DNA of 14,427 nucleotides from an uncultured Bacteroidales bacterium (GTDB lineage: Bacteria; Bacteroidota; Bacteroidia; Bacteroidales; F082): contig CALEMB010000116.1 in NCBI GenBank assembly GCA_937902805.1, positions 1 to 14,427 on the forward strand, in the 5' to 3' direction. This document shows, piece by piece, positions 13,188 to 14,427 of the stretch (position 1 is the first letter of the stretch; each line of letters opens with the position of its first letter). Below the pieces are notes generated by a model, which searched no databases, had not been told where the DNA came from, and worked only from the letters and a program-made list of their open reading frames with translations. Position numbers and translations under genes: made by a program.

Positions 13188-14091
13188 CTTTGAATCGCAA
13201 AGTTGCAACCAACTCATCACTGATATTGTTCCCAATTTGGCGGCAGACATCCTGGCTCCAGCGCTGCGCCATCTCAATGCGTGAAGCTTGGTCGTCCATG
13301 CCTTGCAGCATGGCATAGATATAACCCGCATTGAAATTGTCTCCAGCCCCGACCGTGCTGACCGTCTCTATCGCCTGCACGGGATAGGTCTCGCAGCCTT
13401 CGGGCGTATAGACGCGTATCGAGCGAGCTCCGTCCGTCAGTATTAATGTGCGGCAATATTGGTTCACTTGTTCATAGATGGCATCTCCGTCGTGCAGGTC
13501 ATACAGATAGTCGAAATCCTCCATCGACCCACGCACCAGATCCGCCAAACGCATGTTCTCCTCAATATTGGGCATCACGTTGGGTAAATCGGCAATATGG
13601 GGCTTGCGGAAATTGACATCATAATAGAGCCAAGCACCCGCCTCACGTGCAGCACGCAACAAACCACCCACAACAGAGCGTATGGCAGGGTTGATGGCGA
13701 AGAACGAGCCGAAAAGCACCACATCATCCTTTCCCATCTGGGGCAACTTTCCGTCCAGCCAAACAGACGCATGATCCTTATAGAACACGTATTGCGCATC
13801 GTTATGCTCATCCAAAAAAGCCAGCGATATATGCGACTTGACATGCTCATGGCGGCAGACATATTCCGACGACACACCATTGTCGCACAGATAGCGACAA
13901 ATCAGGTCGCCCACATGGTCGCCTCCCACTTCAGTCACCATGGCGCAAGGCACACCAGCCCGCCCGAGCGAAACAATGCTGTTGAACGTCGAGCCACCTG
14001 GAATGGCTTTCTGCACTTGGTCGTTTTTGAACAGAATGTCCAACACCGTTTCGCCTATACCTATTACACGTTTTTTGGTCATATTACTCAT
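13183..14091 (-). CDS. PfkB-family carbohydrate kinase
   Basis: Sugar kinase of the PfkB/ribokinase family, 302 residues, cytoplasmic. It uses ATP to phosphorylate a sugar; fructose or a related sugar is likely but the substrate is not fixed by the sequence. Landmarks are the N-terminal VIGIGETVLDIL strand, the substrate-side GGSTFNSIVSLGRAG, ILTDGARSI before the nucleotide site, and the signature TVGAGDNFNAGY with catalytic base D251. The usual Asp before TxGAGD is Ser-Thr here. ATG 14091 (MSNMTKKR) lies about 25 bases downstream of a -7 element; a second Met at 14082 is possible. Longer in-frame extensions upstream cross that promoter and were rejected. It is divergent from the aminotransferase. 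Confidence 0.9.
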   Translation of the reverse strand: MSNMTKKRVIGIGETVLDILFKNDQVQKAIPGGSTFNSIVSLGRAGVPCAMVTEVGGDHVGDLICRYLCDNGVSSEYVCRHEHVKSHISLAFLDEHNDAQYVFYKDHASVWLDGKLPQMGKDDVVLFGSFFAINPAIRSVVGGLLRAAREAGAWLYYDVNFRKPHIADLPNVMPNIEENMRLADLVRGSMEDFDYLYDLHDGDAIYEQVNQYCRTLILTDGARSIRVYTPEGCETYPVQAIETVSTVGAGDNFNAGYIYAMLQGMDDQASRIEMAQRWSQDVCRQIGNNISDELVATLRFKV

Positions 14092-14116
14092 AATCGTTGT
14101 CTTTTTCACAAGACTG

Positions 14117-14124
14117 CAAAGATA
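14117..14124 (-). promoter_or_regulatory. -7 promoter element for the sugar kinase
   Basis: The minus strand reads TATCTTTG (TAnnTTTG), 25 bases upstream of the ATG at 14091. Confidence 0.62.
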
Positions 14125-14193
14125 GAAAAAAGGCGCTTCTCCATTGCATATCGACGACCATAAGTTTTCCCATATCATTTTTATTTGCATTTA

Positions 14194-14225
14194 TTTGCAC
14201 AATTCACACTAATTACCTATCTTTG
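14194..14225 (+). promoter_or_regulatory. Promoter of the aminotransferase gene
   Basis: TTTG at 14194-14197, 20 bases, then TATCTTTG at 14218-14225. This is the best match in the window to the Bacteroidetes TTTG/TAnnTTTG promoter, 34 bases before the ATG at 14260. TTATTTGCA occurs twice around the -33 element (14181-14189 and 14191-14199). Confidence 0.75.
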
Positions 14226-14259
14226 CCGTTCCAATACAAACGAGTATTTTTTTACAGAT

Positions 14260-14427
14260 ATGATGCAACATAATATCGTACCACAAGACATTGCAAAGAA
14301 ACTCTTTGCAGAAAGCGGCCTGCCGTGCATCGGAAGAGCTGGCATCCGTGAAATCAACAAGTTGGCCCGCGACATTGAAGCCGCCTGCGGCAAGAAGTTC
14401 ATCCACATGGAGATCGGCAATAGATCG
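14260..14427 (+). CDS. PLP-dependent aminotransferase, N-terminal fragment
   Basis: The first 56 codons of a gene that continues beyond the window. The visible sequence, MMQHNIVPQDIAKKLFAESG followed by IREINKLARDIEAACGKKFIHMEIGN, resembles the start of Bacteroidetes class I/II aminotransferases. In these an IREI-type helix and an MEMG-type strand precede the conserved GxP segment. The final two codons (AGA TCG) equal the start of the Illumina adapter, so the true sequence after Gly-Asn is unknown. The active-site lysine lies far downstream, so the reaction cannot be named. The start could be 14260 or the adjacent ATG 14263. Confidence 0.72.
   Translation, partial: MMQHNIVPQDIAKKLFAESGLPCIGRAGIREINKLARDIEAACGKKFIHMEIGNRS

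Noticed and set aside
7609..13190. Genomic island with att repeats from the tRNA 3' end
   Set aside because: I searched by eye for a second copy of the tRNA 3' end (GTTCGAGTCCAGTACGTCCCA in part) and found none; no integrase is inside the block.
14332..14342. ATCGGAAGAGC, resembling internal adapter sequence
   Set aside because: It lies inside an uninterrupted aminotransferase frame that continues sensibly on both sides, so it is a chance 11-base match.
1..14427. CRISPR array, insertion sequence or rRNA
   Set aside because: No regularly spaced repeats, transposase or rRNA sequence was seen on either strand.

Overview
The window looks like a metagenome-assembled or draft contig from a Bacteroidales bacterium, possibly Prevotella-like. 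The evidence is the repeated Bacteroidetes -7 promoter element TAnnTTTG upstream of most transcription units, weak Shine-Dalgarno sequences, and gene types typical of the group: DPP4-family S9 peptidase, rpsU next to a Xer recombinase, and DUF308. Both ends carry Illumina adapter remnants, so the outermost genes are cut by the assembly and not by biology.

Layout: (1) 1-1147, minus strand: a Xer tyrosine recombinase lacking only its last residues, preceded by rpsU. (2) 1346-4472, plus strand: tatA, a membrane polyferredoxin that reads as a NapH-NapG fusion with an internal twin-arginine segment, and a Tat-type lipoprotein aldo/keto reductase carrying two 4Fe-4S motifs. A strong terminator closes this unit at 4483-4520. 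(3) 4572-7400, minus strand: a DUF308/HdeD-like membrane protein and a dipeptidyl-peptidase IV. (4) 7499-7686: two valine tRNAs (GAC and CAC) separated by a terminator. (5) 7896-11640: small accessory-type genes: a DUF3267 putative zincin; an overlapping SDR, NUDIX and alpha/beta-hydrolase operon on the minus strand; and a flavin-type PNPOx-like protein overlapping an esterase on the plus strand. (6) 11741-13079, minus strand: a four-helix membrane protein and a DUF5131 (phage Gp37/Gp68) three-Cys protein. (7) 13183-14427: a PfkB-family sugar kinase, divergent from the 5' end of an aminotransferase.

The most interesting part is region 2. One Tat translocase subunit is apparently co-transcribed with two proteins that both carry twin-arginine signals. 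Together they could form an electron path from the membrane or cytoplasm, through about six 4Fe-4S clusters, to a membrane-anchored extracytoplasmic aldo/keto reductase with two more clusters. The individual families are known. The assembly as a dedicated redox module, and its substrate, cannot be named from the sequence. The rest is mostly ordinary metabolism and hydrolases, with several local oddities: mismatched tRNA stems, a repeat across a stop codon, and long-loop inverted repeats.
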